Of a stretch of 64,000 bases of DNA, positions 1 to 8,384 are shown in pieces. Where the stretch lies: positions 62,001 through 126,000 of the forward strand of contig JANQSC010000012.1 of assembly GCA_028284235.1 (NCBI GenBank). Reading direction: 5' to 3'. A model generated the notes under the pieces. It worked only from the letters and a program-made list of their open reading frames with translations. It was not told the DNA's origin and did no database searches. Source of the DNA: Opitutaceae bacterium (GTDB taxonomy: Bacteria; Verrucomicrobiota; Verrucomicrobiia; Opitutales; Opitutaceae). The stretch's first letter is position 1, and every line of letters begins with the position of its first letter. Both the position numbers and the translations under genes were made by a program.

Positions 1-100
1 AGAGACCTTGTCGGCTCCGAAGGAGACGCCTATTTGTCCTCGTCCCGCTTGGCGGGATGGGGACATCCTAGCCCCGACGTTGTCGGGGCGATGACAAAAA
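1..100. repeat. Mosaic intergenic palindromic repeat, locus 1
   Basis: Two hairpins lie here: TCCCGC/GCGGGA around 42-56 and GCCCCGAC/GTCGGGGC around 71-89. The second is followed by GCGATGACAAA. The same module (CCTAGCCCCGA, loop, TCGGGGCGATGAC) recurs at about 50808-50836 and, in the opposite orientation, at about 50634-50664. It is a non-coding dispersed element upstream of the first gene; no function is visible. Bases 101-255 hold nothing else I can name. Confidence 0.7.
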
Positions 101-255
101 CTTGTCTGTCGTTAGTCTGATTCCACGAGGTGCTCGATCCCAGAAACCACCTTTTTTTTCCCAGGGTGGACAATATTGGAGGCTCGATTTCGTGTTTGGG
201 CGTGAGCGATGATGGTTGGCGAGAATCGGAAAGTATCCTGCAACCCCAATTAGTT

Positions 256-1572
256 ATGTATAGCAATCACCGCCTCGGAAGAAGAGAGTTTATCAAGTCG
301 TCGGGAATTCTGGCGGGCATGTCCTTGCTGGGAGTGAACGTGAAGGCCGCCGCGGCGAATGGCCGACTGCAGGTCGCTCAGATCGGCGTGGGCAATCGAG
401 GCAAGGTGAACCTCAACAGTCTTCTGAGGCTGGCGGATGTCGACGTGGTGGCGATGTGCGATGTGGATTCGCGCTTTCTTGGCGAGGCGGCGCAGTTGAA
501 TAGCGAGGCGGCGCTTTTCTCCGACTATCGGAAGCTGTTCGACGCGGTTGGCGACAAGATCGACGCCGTACTGGTTTCGACGCCCGACCATATGCACGCC
601 CCGATCGCTATGGAGGCGATGAAACGGGGAAAGCATGTTTATTGCGAAAAGCCGCTCGCTCACAACGTCGGGGAAAACCGACGCCTGAAGGAATTGGCGG
701 CGGAGACCGGTGTGGTGACCCAGCTCGGTATTCAGAACAGCGCGGGTATTGGCTATCGAATGACGAGCGAGTACATTCGCAGCGGCTTGATCGGGAAAAT
801 CAGCGAAGTTCATGTCTGGTCCAACAAGGTTTGGGGACGGGACGACTCCGTAGGTCCGAATCGAAGCGATCAAGTGCCGGATACCCTGGACTGGGACCTT
901 TGGCTGGGCGTGGCTCCCAAGCGTCCGTACTTGAAGGACGCGTATCACCCGTTGAACTGGCGAAAGTTGCTGGACTTTGGAACGGGCACGCTGGGAGATA
1001 TGGGTGTCCATATCTTCGATACGCCTTATCGTACGCTCGAGCTAACGGCGCCCAAATGGGTTAAAACCAGCTGCCGCAAGCCAAATGGCTTTTCCCATCC
1101 GACCCGCAACATTGTAGAGTACGGGTTTGACGCGACGCCTTATACGACGAGTAGTCTGAAGTGGGTTTGGTACGATGGCGAGGCGGCTCCGCCCAGCAGT
1201 ATTCCTGGCGTTTCAATTCACGACGGCGTTTCGCTGCCGGACCAGGGTTGTATATTAGTCGGTGAGAACGGTTCGTTGATGACGCCGCACAAAAGCGGAC
1301 CGCGTACCTTTCCGATGGACTTGATACGCAGCGCTCCGCGACCGAAGATCAAACCGCGGAACCACCACGACGAATGGGTGCGAGCCTGTTTGGGGAAGGG
1401 GAAGACGAATTCGCCGTTCGCATACGGCGGTCCGTTGTGCGAGGCGCTTCAATTGGGAGTGGTGGCGGGTCGTTTTCCGGGGGAGCGACTTGAGTGGAAT
1501 CCGAATACAATGACGATTGCCAATTTGCCCGAAGCGAACCAGTATCTCAATCGAGAATACAGAGAGTTCTAA
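256..1572 (+). CDS. Gfo/Idh/MocA family oxidoreductase, Tat-exported
   Basis: A 438-residue NAD(P)-dependent sugar or polyol oxidoreductase. The chosen ATG at 256 puts a twin-arginine signal at the N-terminus (GRREFIKSSG, then a hydrophobic stretch ending near AAAANG); the upstream in-frame ATG at 130 would bury that signal behind 42 unlikely residues. The Rossmann region begins with QIGVGNRGKVN, and the conserved EKPLAHN motif of the family is present. The C-terminal half matches the large Tat-exported subgroup common in Verrucomicrobiota and Planctomycetota, where some members probably act on glycosides in the periplasm. A NupG-like transporter gene begins 41 bp downstream, which suggests one transcript. 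The substrate cannot be read from the sequence. Confidence 0.9.
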   Translation: MYSNHRLGRREFIKSSGILAGMSLLGVNVKAAAANGRLQVAQIGVGNRGKVNLNSLLRLADVDVVAMCDVDSRFLGEAAQLNSEAALFSDYRKLFDAVGDKIDAVLVSTPDHMHAPIAMEAMKRGKHVYCEKPLAHNVGENRRLKELAAETGVVTQLGIQNSAGIGYRMTSEYIRSGLIGKISEVHVWSNKVWGRDDSVGPNRSDQVPDTLDWDLWLGVAPKRPYLKDAYHPLNWRKLLDFGTGTLGDMGVHIFDTPYRTLELTAPKWVKTSCRKPNGFSHPTRNIVEYGFDATPYTTSSLKWVWYDGEAAPPSSIPGVSIHDGVSLPDQGCILVGENGSLMTPHKSGPRTFPMDLIRSAPRPKIKPRNHHDEWVRACLGKGKTNSPFAYGGPLCEALQLGVVAGRFPGERLEWNPNTMTIANLPEANQYLNREYREF

Positions 1573-1613
1573 TCCTAGTTTGGTCCTCAGCGCAAATCCC
1601 CAATAATATCCCC

Positions 1614-2837
1614 ATGAGTGTTCGATCGATTCAGACGCGTTTTTCAATAATGATGCTCCTCCAGTTTTTCAGCCGAGGGGCTTGGTTTGTGACTTTGGGA
1701 ACCTATCTGGGAGCCGGTTTGGACCAGTCGGCCCAGTTCATCGGCTTCTCTTACAGCTTGTTTGGCATTGGGGCGATTATTTCCCCGTTTTTTGTCGGAA
1801 TGGTCGCGGATCGTTTCTTTCCGACGGAGAAGGTGTTGGGGCTCTTGAACATCGTTGCCGGGCTCATTATGGTGGTCCTGGCCAAAACAACCGAGCCGTC
1901 TGCGTTTGTTTGGATACTACTCGCATACTGTCTGATTTACACGCCCACCGAAGCGCTGAGCAATTCGGTCGTCTTCCATCACTTGCCGCGAAAGTACTTT
2001 CCGTATGTCCGGATGTTCGGAACGATCGGTTGGGTGCTGGCGGGGTGGTCGGTCAATTTGGTTCTCGGCCGATACGTCCCCAACGTGGAGAGCACCGCGA
2101 CGCCACTCTATTTGTCGGCCGCAATATCCGTTGTGCTGGGCTTCTACAACTTGACCCTGCCCAAGACGGAACCAAAGCGAACGGACGGTCCGGTGAAGTT
2201 CACGGACATCATCAGCCTCGACGCGTTGAAGCTGCTCAAGAATCCGAACTTCGCCGTGTTCATGGGGGCCTGCCTGCTGATCGGTATTCCGATCCAGATG
2301 TACTTTTCGTTTTTCAACATGTTCCTAAACGACATCGGTGTGGAGAATGTCGCCACCAAGATGACGTTCGGACAAATATCAGAAGCGGCGTTCATGGTAT
2401 TCATTCCTTGGATGATCGCCCGAGTGGGAATGAAGTGGATGATGGCGCTTGGTTTGATTTTCTGGGCGATCCGCTATTTCATGTTCTCCTACATTACTGT
2501 GGATGCGGGGACTCTGATTATCTTCGCCATCCTTATCCATGGCGCTTGTTATGACTTCTTTAATGTGACCGGTTCGATCTATGTGGATGTTCGAGCCGGA
2601 GAGCGGTATCGCGCTGCGGCCCAGGGGCTGTTTATGTTGGTGTTCCTGGGCCTGGGCAAGTTTTTCGGGTCGAATGTAGCGGGCTGGATTTCGGGTCGTT
2701 ACGAAGGCGGTCCGGACGGAACGCGCTTCGACTGGGCGGCCATTTTTCAAATCACAGGTGTCATTACATTCGTAATCACTTTCCTCTTCATCTTCCTCTT
2801 CCGGGACAAGACGAAATACGATTTAGACAGTGTCTAG
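1614..2837 (+). CDS. MFS transporter, nucleoside:H+ symporter (NupG-like) family
   Basis: A 407-residue inner-membrane protein with about 12 hydrophobic segments. The N-terminal part (LLQFFSRGAWFVTLGTYL, then GIGAIISPFFVGMVADRFF) is arranged like NupG/XapB, nucleoside-proton symporters of the major facilitator superfamily. The start is the ATG at 1614; the longer reading from 1494 overlaps the previous gene and gives an implausible N-terminus. In PVC bacteria such transporters often sit next to Gfo/Idh/MocA genes rather than nucleoside genes, as here, so the cargo may be a glycoside or modified sugar. That last point is inference. Family assignment is good, substrate unknown. Confidence 0.85.
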   Translation: MSVRSIQTRFSIMMLLQFFSRGAWFVTLGTYLGAGLDQSAQFIGFSYSLFGIGAIISPFFVGMVADRFFPTEKVLGLLNIVAGLIMVVLAKTTEPSAFVWILLAYCLIYTPTEALSNSVVFHHLPRKYFPYVRMFGTIGWVLAGWSVNLVLGRYVPNVESTATPLYLSAAISVVLGFYNLTLPKTEPKRTDGPVKFTDIISLDALKLLKNPNFAVFMGACLLIGIPIQMYFSFFNMFLNDIGVENVATKMTFGQISEAAFMVFIPWMIARVGMKWMMALGLIFWAIRYFMFSYITVDAGTLIIFAILIHGACYDFFNVTGSIYVDVRAGERYRAAAQGLFMLVFLGLGKFFGSNVAGWISGRYEGGPDGTRFDWAAIFQITGVITFVITFLFIFLFRDKTKYDLDSV

Positions 2838-2849
2838 AAATTTGAAAAT

Positions 2850-2927
2850 GTAGGGCTGGCGCTTGCGCCACGCCGCGAATGCGACTCACATCTAACCTAC
2901 GCGGCGCTTCGCAAGCGAAGGCCCTAC
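2850..2927. repeat. Intergenic inverted repeat (REP/BIME-like)
   Basis: Seven-base arms GTAGGGC (2850-2856) and GCCCTAC (2921-2927) enclose two smaller palindromes: GGCGCTTGCGCC (2858-2869) and CTTCGCAAGCGAAG (2907-2920). It sits between the transporter and the next gene on the same strand. The structure resembles bacterial interspersed mosaic elements; in RNA it would fold into a branched hairpin that could affect read-through or mRNA stability. Confidence 0.55.
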
Positions 2928-3002
2928 GAATGAACTTAAGTAACTCTAAATCATCAAATATCCTCTTAGATAAATAGACGGCGCCTGCAACGGCAATTTA
3001 AT

Positions 3003-4250
3003 ATGGATAAAAAACGTATCAACGTAGGAATCATTGGCTGCGGCTCCCGAGGCCTAAACAATATCGGTCGCAATCTGGTGGATACATGCGACCAGCACGG
3101 TTTCAGGGTCCAGGCGGTTTCCAATCGTTCGCTCGCGAGTTCGGACTACGCGGCGAACCAGTTTGAGCAGTGGTACGGGGAAAAAGGAGTGGACCAGAAA
3201 GTGGCCCGGCGCGCTTCGCACCTTGAGATCATCGAAGACCCGTCTATCGACTTTGTCATAATAACCTCCCACACCGACGCCCATCTCGATCACGCGGTCC
3301 CTGCCATCGAGTCGGGAAAGAAAGTGTTTTTGGAAAAACCGATTGCGGTGAGCCTGGAAGACGGGCGTCGAATCGCCGAAGCGGAGCGGTCTTGCGACAA
3401 TCCGGTACTAATGGGGTTTACGCGTCGGTACGAGAATTCTTGGATACAGATGAAGCGGCTTTTGGACGAGGGAGCGGTTGGCGATTTGCAGATGATTCTG
3501 CTACGCTCGATCATTCCCTACAGCCGCTACCTGCAAGGCTGGCACCGCAAGCGCAAGTGGTCGGGCGGCCCGTTGAACGACAAGTGCAGTCATCATTTTG
3601 ACGTCTTGCGCTGGATGAGCGGCGAGGATTTCGTTTCGGTGAACGCGTTCGGGGGGCGTTCGGGCGTATTCAAACCGGACCCGACCGCTCCGGCCCGCTG
3701 CTCGCAGTGCGACCGGGACTGTGTCTATCGCAACACGGATCGTCCGGAAGAGTCGAAAGAACATACCGGCGCGAAATACACGCCGAAGGAAGGGGAAATG
3801 GATGATCGGGCCATCCAAGACGCCTGCGTCTACAGTCCCGACTCCGATGTGGAGGACTACGGCTCGGTGAACTTTCAGCTTGGCAACGGGGTGGTTGGCA
3901 ATTTGTTCTTTTCGATCTTCGGCCCGGTGGCGGACGATGGCGAAACCTTGGAGTTGGTGGGCGATTCGGGTCGACTGGTGCTGACGCGTACCAGCGGCGA
4001 GATCGTCCGGCTGACTAACTCCGGGGAAAAATCCGAAACGCTCTTCGCGGGTGGGCCTCACTTCGATTCTTCCCACTACGGGTCGGACCGGAACTTGGTC
4101 GACGAGATGCGAGCGTTCTGCGACGGGGCGCCGCCGGTCTGCAACGCGCAGGATGGTCTGGCGTCACTGGAAATGGTCCACGGCGCGCGTCGGTCGTTCG
4201 ACGCGAGTGGTGATCGGGTGAAGTTGGCAAGTTTAGCGACGAACGGATAA
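3003..4250 (+). CDS. Gfo/Idh/MocA family oxidoreductase (cytoplasmic)
   Basis: A 415-residue NAD(P)-binding oxidoreductase without a signal peptide. It opens with the Rossmann fingerprint VGIIGCGSRGLNNIG and contains the family motif LEKPIAVSLEDG around residue 115. A cysteine-rich loop (about residues 230-250, CSQCDRDCVYRN) occurs in some sugar-acting members and may bind a metal, though this is not proven here. The stop codon overlaps the ATG of the downstream PHP/DUF3604 gene by one base (TAATG), so the two are probably translationally coupled and functionally linked. Substrate unknown. Confidence 0.9.
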   Translation: MDKKRINVGIIGCGSRGLNNIGRNLVDTCDQHGFRVQAVSNRSLASSDYAANQFEQWYGEKGVDQKVARRASHLEIIEDPSIDFVIITSHTDAHLDHAVPAIESGKKVFLEKPIAVSLEDGRRIAEAERSCDNPVLMGFTRRYENSWIQMKRLLDEGAVGDLQMILLRSIIPYSRYLQGWHRKRKWSGGPLNDKCSHHFDVLRWMSGEDFVSVNAFGGRSGVFKPDPTAPARCSQCDRDCVYRNTDRPEESKEHTGAKYTPKEGEMDDRAIQDACVYSPDSDVEDYGSVNFQLGNGVVGNLFFSIFGPVADDGETLELVGDSGRLVLTRTSGEIVRLTNSGEKSETLFAGGPHFDSSHYGSDRNLVDEMRAFCDGAPPVCNAQDGLASLEMVHGARRSFDASGDRVKLASLATNG

Positions 4251-5782
4251 TGGCTCTCGCGGAAACGTATTCAAAATACCAGGCGCTTTTTGGCGACCTT
4301 CACAATCACTGCGGGCTGTCTTACGGCCACGGGTCGCTCAAGGACGCGTTGCGGAACGCGCGTGAGCAGCTGGATTTCTGTTCAATAACGGGTCACGCTC
4401 ATTGGCCAGACATGCCGGAGCCGGACGAGCGTATCCAGTATATCATCGACTTTCACGAAGTCGGTTTCGCCAAGTTGAAGCGCGACTGGCCGGCGATGAT
4501 GAAGGAACTCGAAGCGATCAACGAACCGGGCAAGTTCATTGTGTATCCTGGGTTCGAGATCCACTCCTGCGCGGATGGAGACCGGACGATTCTCTACAAG
4601 AATTTCGAGGGAGAGATCGTCTACGCGGACAGTATTGCCGACTTGCAAGAGCGGCTCGCCGATTTGCGCGCGTCTGGCGTGGATACGGTTTCGTTTCCCC
4701 ACCACATCGGATACCGAAAGGGTACGCGGGGCATCAACTGGGAGCGGTTCGACGGTACGAAGGAGCCGTTTGTGGAGATTATCTCCATGCACGGATGTTC
4801 GGAGGAAAACGAGAATACGCGTCCGTTTCTGCACTCCATGGGTGGCTCTGACTGGGAAAGCGCGGTCCAATACGGGTTGAAGCAAGGACATGTATTCGGT
4901 TTTACCGGACACACCGATCACCACAGTGGGCATCCGGGCAGCTACGGTCACGGGGCGACGGGAGTCTGGGCGGAGGCCTTGGATCGTCAATCGATTTGGG
5001 ATGCGTTGAACCAGCGCCGAACCTACGCGGTAACCGGCGATCGGATACGTCTTCAGTTTTCGGTGAATGGGCATCCGATGGGAGCGGCCATCCCGAACAC
5101 TCGCGAGCGACGCATCGAAGTCGGCGTCCATGCCGCGGGAGCGATTGATTCGGTAGATATCATTAAGAACAACGAGCTCCATCATCGAATCTGGAAATCA
5201 AGCGCGCCCGCGACTTCACCCGAAGGTCGCGTCCGTACGCTCGTTTACTTGGAGTTGGGCTGGGGCGAGCGCAATCGAGCTATCGATTGGGAAGCGGAGT
5301 TGCGTTTGTCGGAAGGCGAAATCCTGAGGGTCGAGCCGCGTTTTCGAGGGCGCGAGGTGGTGTCTCCCGTGGAGGGCGACGACGAGGAGGAGAGCGGGTT
5401 TTACGAATCGAAATGGTCTCAGCTGGATGGGCGGACGGTCGCTTTTGAGACGGTGACGAGAAGCAATCCCAACAATTCCACCAATGCTTCGCAAGGGATC
5501 TGTTTGGAAGTCGAAATGCCGGTAGGCGGATCGGTGGAAGCGACGTTGAACAATCACTGCGTATCGATTCCCCTGCGTCGATTGATCGATGGAGCGCGAA
5601 CGGGGCATTTGGGCGGGATCGACTCTCCAGCGTACCGTTTCAGTCGAGCCCCGTTGCCGCACGAGTTCATTTGGAACGAGACCCTCGAGGATACGGGAGA
5701 AGGCGGGGATGTCTATTACGTACGCGTCCGACAAAAGAACGATCAATGGGCTTGGAGTTCGCCTGTATTCGTGGAGCGCTGA
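4250..5782 (+). CDS. PHP-domain / DUF3604-like metal-dependent hydrolase
   Basis: A 510-residue protein whose N-terminus carries the PHP-type metal-binding signature (FGDLHNHCGLSYGHG), followed by further histidine clusters (ITGHAHWP near residue 45, FPHHIGY near 150, FTGHTDHHSGHPGSYGHG near 220). This arrangement is that of DUF3604 proteins, a PHP relative often found near sulfatases and sugar oxidoreductases in marine bacteria. The C-terminal 200 residues look beta-rich. There is no signal peptide. The biochemical reaction of the family is not established to my knowledge; hydrolysis of a phosphoester or a similar bond is the default guess. It is coupled by a one-base overlap to the preceding oxidoreductase. 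Confidence 0.75.
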   Translation: MALAETYSKYQALFGDLHNHCGLSYGHGSLKDALRNAREQLDFCSITGHAHWPDMPEPDERIQYIIDFHEVGFAKLKRDWPAMMKELEAINEPGKFIVYPGFEIHSCADGDRTILYKNFEGEIVYADSIADLQERLADLRASGVDTVSFPHHIGYRKGTRGINWERFDGTKEPFVEIISMHGCSEENENTRPFLHSMGGSDWESAVQYGLKQGHVFGFTGHTDHHSGHPGSYGHGATGVWAEALDRQSIWDALNQRRTYAVTGDRIRLQFSVNGHPMGAAIPNTRERRIEVGVHAAGAIDSVDIIKNNELHHRIWKSSAPATSPEGRVRTLVYLELGWGERNRAIDWEAELRLSEGEILRVEPRFRGREVVSPVEGDDEEESGFYESKWSQLDGRTVAFETVTRSNPNNSTNASQGICLEVEMPVGGSVEATLNNHCVSIPLRRLIDGARTGHLGGIDSPAYRFSRAPLPHEFIWNETLEDTGEGGDVYYVRVRQKNDQWAWSSPVFVER

Positions 5783-5872
5783 CGGGTATGCGAGGGAATG
5801 GTGGTCGCTTTTTCGCATGGACGCGTCACTTCCATGCGATCTCCGTTCCACCTATTTGACTTGTTGTGGCTG

Positions 5873-6153
5873 AGAGACTGTCTAATAAATCCGAATATGC
5901 GTCGCAGCTGGCATTTTTCGCGTTTGGCAAGGCGCAGGCGCGGCGCCAATGCCCGTAGGGCCTTGGCCCTCGGCTGCAACGCCGCCAAGCGCGAAAAAGG
6001 ACGCTGCCCCGAAGGGTTCGCCCCCAGATAGGCCTGGCGCGGCGTTGCGCGCATTGGGGATAGCCATTCTATGGATACCCCACAATGCGCCCGCCTTGCG
6101 GCAGGCCTATCTGGGGGCGAACGACACATATTCCGATTTATTAGACAGTCTCT
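5873..6153. mobile_element. MITE-like element with 32-bp terminal inverted repeats
   Basis: The ends 5873-5904 and 6122-6153 are inverted copies that match at 30 of 32 positions, starting AGAGACTGTCTAATAAATC. Inside are two nested imperfect hairpins: about 5911-6001 (arms built on TTTTTCGCG and CGCGAAAAA) and 6019-6119, whose outer 18-base arms (6019-6036 and 6102-6119, CGCCCCCAGATAGGCCTG) are perfect. At 281 bp it has no credible gene; the short open frames across it come from the palindromic GC-rich sequence. This is the architecture of a non-autonomous miniature inverted-repeat transposable element. I did not find a clear target-site duplication, and the parent transposase is not in this window. 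Confidence 0.8.
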
Positions 6154-6392
6154 GAGATTGATTGAGGTCCGCTTGGCATTGAGTCGTTGTGAAACCACAG
6201 ACGGGCGCTAAGTAAGTCTATCTTTTGGTAAATATTGTCGATTTACATGGGGAGAGACTCCTGCCTGTTGATTCGGAAATCGCTTTGCCCAGCGAATTTG
6301 GCTGGCGTGAGTTAGTTCTAGCTGTTCTAATCGTCGCAATTTCACCCCACCATTGAGCGCTTGATTGGCTCCTCAAACAACGTCCTGAGGAT
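6154..6392. other. Intergenic region upstream of the cytochrome gene
   Basis: No gene, repeat or strong hairpin recognised. TGAGG at 6386-6390 is a plausible weak ribosome binding site for the ATG at 6393. The promoter of the cytochrome/DUF1552 pair presumably lies here. Confidence 0.4.
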
Positions 6393-8384
6393 ATGATTCT
6401 CGTAGAGTCGGCTACAGTATTCAAAAAGTTGTTATCGTTCTCACTCGCCGTAGGCGTAGCGGGCGTGATGGCTTCCGTGCAGGATGAAAAGCTGTCGCAG
6501 GAGTTCGACAACGAGATTGTACCGATACTGGAGCAGTATTGCTTTGGGTGCCATGGAGTGGAAAAGCAGAAAGGGGATGTCGACTTCTCCCGTTTTCAGT
6601 CGCTGGAAGACGCGCTTGTCGATCCCGATCTTTGGTACACTGTGCTCGAGGTGGTACGGGCCCACGAAATGCCTCCGGAAGGCGAGCCGAGGCCCAAGTA
6701 CAATGAGCGCAAGTTCTTGGAATCCTGGCTGGAGGAACTTCCCGAACCCGAGCTCGATTGCAGTCAGCTCGCCTCGGACCGAACCGTCGCCTTCTACCGT
6801 GGCTATGTGATGAGCCGTCGCCTTACGAAGCGAGAGTACATCAACACGATTCGCGACTTGTTCGGCGTCGAGAGCGCTTCGGCAGGGAATATCCTGCCGA
6901 ATGACGGGGCGGGCGGCGAGGGCTTCGACAACAATGGCAGCACGTTGTATTCCTCCTCTTTGGCAATCGAAAAGTACCTTGAAGCGGCGAACAAGATTTT
7001 GGATACAGTTTTTCCAGAAAGTAATTCCGAAGCTGATACTCGCGCGATTCGGGAGCAACTGGCTCGCCTTTCACTGGAAGCAAACTATGAATCCCTGGAT
7101 CGCGATGCAGCTGCGGATATTGTTGGGAGCCTCGCCCGGAGAGCGTTCCGACGTCCGGTTGACGAATTGGAACGGGAGCGTCTGCTGTCGATGTTCGATC
7201 GGGCTTGGGAACGGGGAGACGGTTTTCTAGCGTCGTTGAAGTTTACGCTCAAGGCGATTCTGGTGTCGCCTCACTTCCTGTTTTTGAGCGAGCCAGAACC
7301 CAAGGAAAAAGGAATCCAGCCGCTCTCCGCCCTTACCTTGGCGACGCGACTTTCTTACTTCATCTGGGCATCCACGCCGGATGAGGAGTTGCTCCGACTG
7401 GCGGAGTCCGGACGTATCCTCGACGAGGGCGAGTATCGCGAGCAAATCCACCGCATGTTGATGGACGAAAAAGCGAGAGCGTTGGGCGAGCGATTCGCGA
7501 TACAATGGCTTGGCTTGGAGCATTTCGGGTCGGAGACGGGTCCGGATCCGCTGCGCTTTCCTGAGTTCGACGCTGAGTTGGCGAATGCGATGCGTGAAGA
7601 AGTGATACAGTTTTTCAACTACATCATTGCGGAGAACCGTTCGGTATTGGAGCTGATTAGCAGCGACTACTCATTCGTGAATGAGCGTTTAGCGGATCTG
7701 TACGACGCCCCGGGAGTGACGGGACCGAGTTTTCAGTATTTGAAATTCAATACGGACAGGCGGGGCGGTCTCTTGGGAATGGCGGGAGTGCACGCGGTCA
7801 ACTCCTACCCGTTGCGAACGAGTCCTGTGCTCCGTGGCAAATGGATCTTGGAAGTGCTCCTGGGCGGGACAGTGAATCCCCCGCCACCTGACGTTCCCGC
7901 GTTGGAGGAGGAAAGCGAGGGAATCGGAGCGGTTTCTTTGCGGGAGGAGCTGGAAGCGCATCGGAAGCAAAGCGAATGCGCAGTGTGCCACAACAAGATG
8001 GATCCACTGGGGTTCAGTCTTGAGAATTTCGACTCGTTGGGGCGTTGGCGGGCCTGGGAGAAAGGGAACCAGATTGACGCTTCTGGAACATTGCCGAATG
8101 GCGATACGTTCGAGGGACCGGCCGGATTGAAGCGTGTTCTAATGGATCAGAAAGACCGGGTGGTCCGTCACTTCGTTCAAAAGATGGTGGGCTACGCCCT
8201 GGGGAGGGAGCTCAACGAGTTTGACGACTGCGTTATCAACGACTCGATGGCAGCGTTGCTGTCGGACGGCTACCGTTCTTGGAATCTGGTCGAAACAATC
8301 GCCCTGAGTTTACCGTTTCGAAATCGCTACTACAGTGCTATAAAACCAATCGAAGCAAATGAAGAAGACGTGGCAAATCCCTAG
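6393..8384 (+). CDS. DUF1592-type (PSD1-like) cytochrome c domain protein
   Basis: A 663-residue exported protein: hydrophobic signal segment to about residue 28, a heme-binding CFGCH at 50-54, then the DUF1587, DUF1595, DUF1592, DUF1588 and DUF1585 blocks that make up this planctomycete/verrucomicrobial family. CAVCHNKMDPLG near residue 529 is the DUF1588 hallmark and supplies a second CxxCH. The reaction is unknown; the family is thought to be a secreted c-type cytochrome linked to polymer degradation. The last 26 bases overlap the start of the DUF1552 gene, the usual partner, so the two form a coupled pair. Confidence 0.9.
   Translation: MILVESATVFKKLLSFSLAVGVAGVMASVQDEKLSQEFDNEIVPILEQYCFGCHGVEKQKGDVDFSRFQSLEDALVDPDLWYTVLEVVRAHEMPPEGEPRPKYNERKFLESWLEELPEPELDCSQLASDRTVAFYRGYVMSRRLTKREYINTIRDLFGVESASAGNILPNDGAGGEGFDNNGSTLYSSSLAIEKYLEAANKILDTVFPESNSEADTRAIREQLARLSLEANYESLDRDAAADIVGSLARRAFRRPVDELERERLLSMFDRAWERGDGFLASLKFTLKAILVSPHFLFLSEPEPKEKGIQPLSALTLATRLSYFIWASTPDEELLRLAESGRILDEGEYREQIHRMLMDEKARALGERFAIQWLGLEHFGSETGPDPLRFPEFDAELANAMREEVIQFFNYIIAENRSVLELISSDYSFVNERLADLYDAPGVTGPSFQYLKFNTDRRGGLLGMAGVHAVNSYPLRTSPVLRGKWILEVLLGGTVNPPPPDVPALEEESEGIGAVSLREELEAHRKQSECAVCHNKMDPLGFSLENFDSLGRWRAWEKGNQIDASGTLPNGDTFEGPAGLKRVLMDQKDRVVRHFVQKMVGYALGRELNEFDDCVINDSMAALLSDGYRSWNLVETIALSLPFRNRYYSAIKPIEANEEDVANP

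Noticed and set aside
250..1011. Long antisense reading frame opposite the first oxidoreductase
   Set aside because: It mirrors the codon structure of the real gene, has no recognisable motif, and the sense frame has a clear Tat signal and Rossmann fold.
5743..6198. Several open frames across the MITE-like element
   Set aside because: They arise from GC-rich nested palindromes; translations are arginine/alanine-rich, appear on both strands, and resemble each other because of the inverted repeats.
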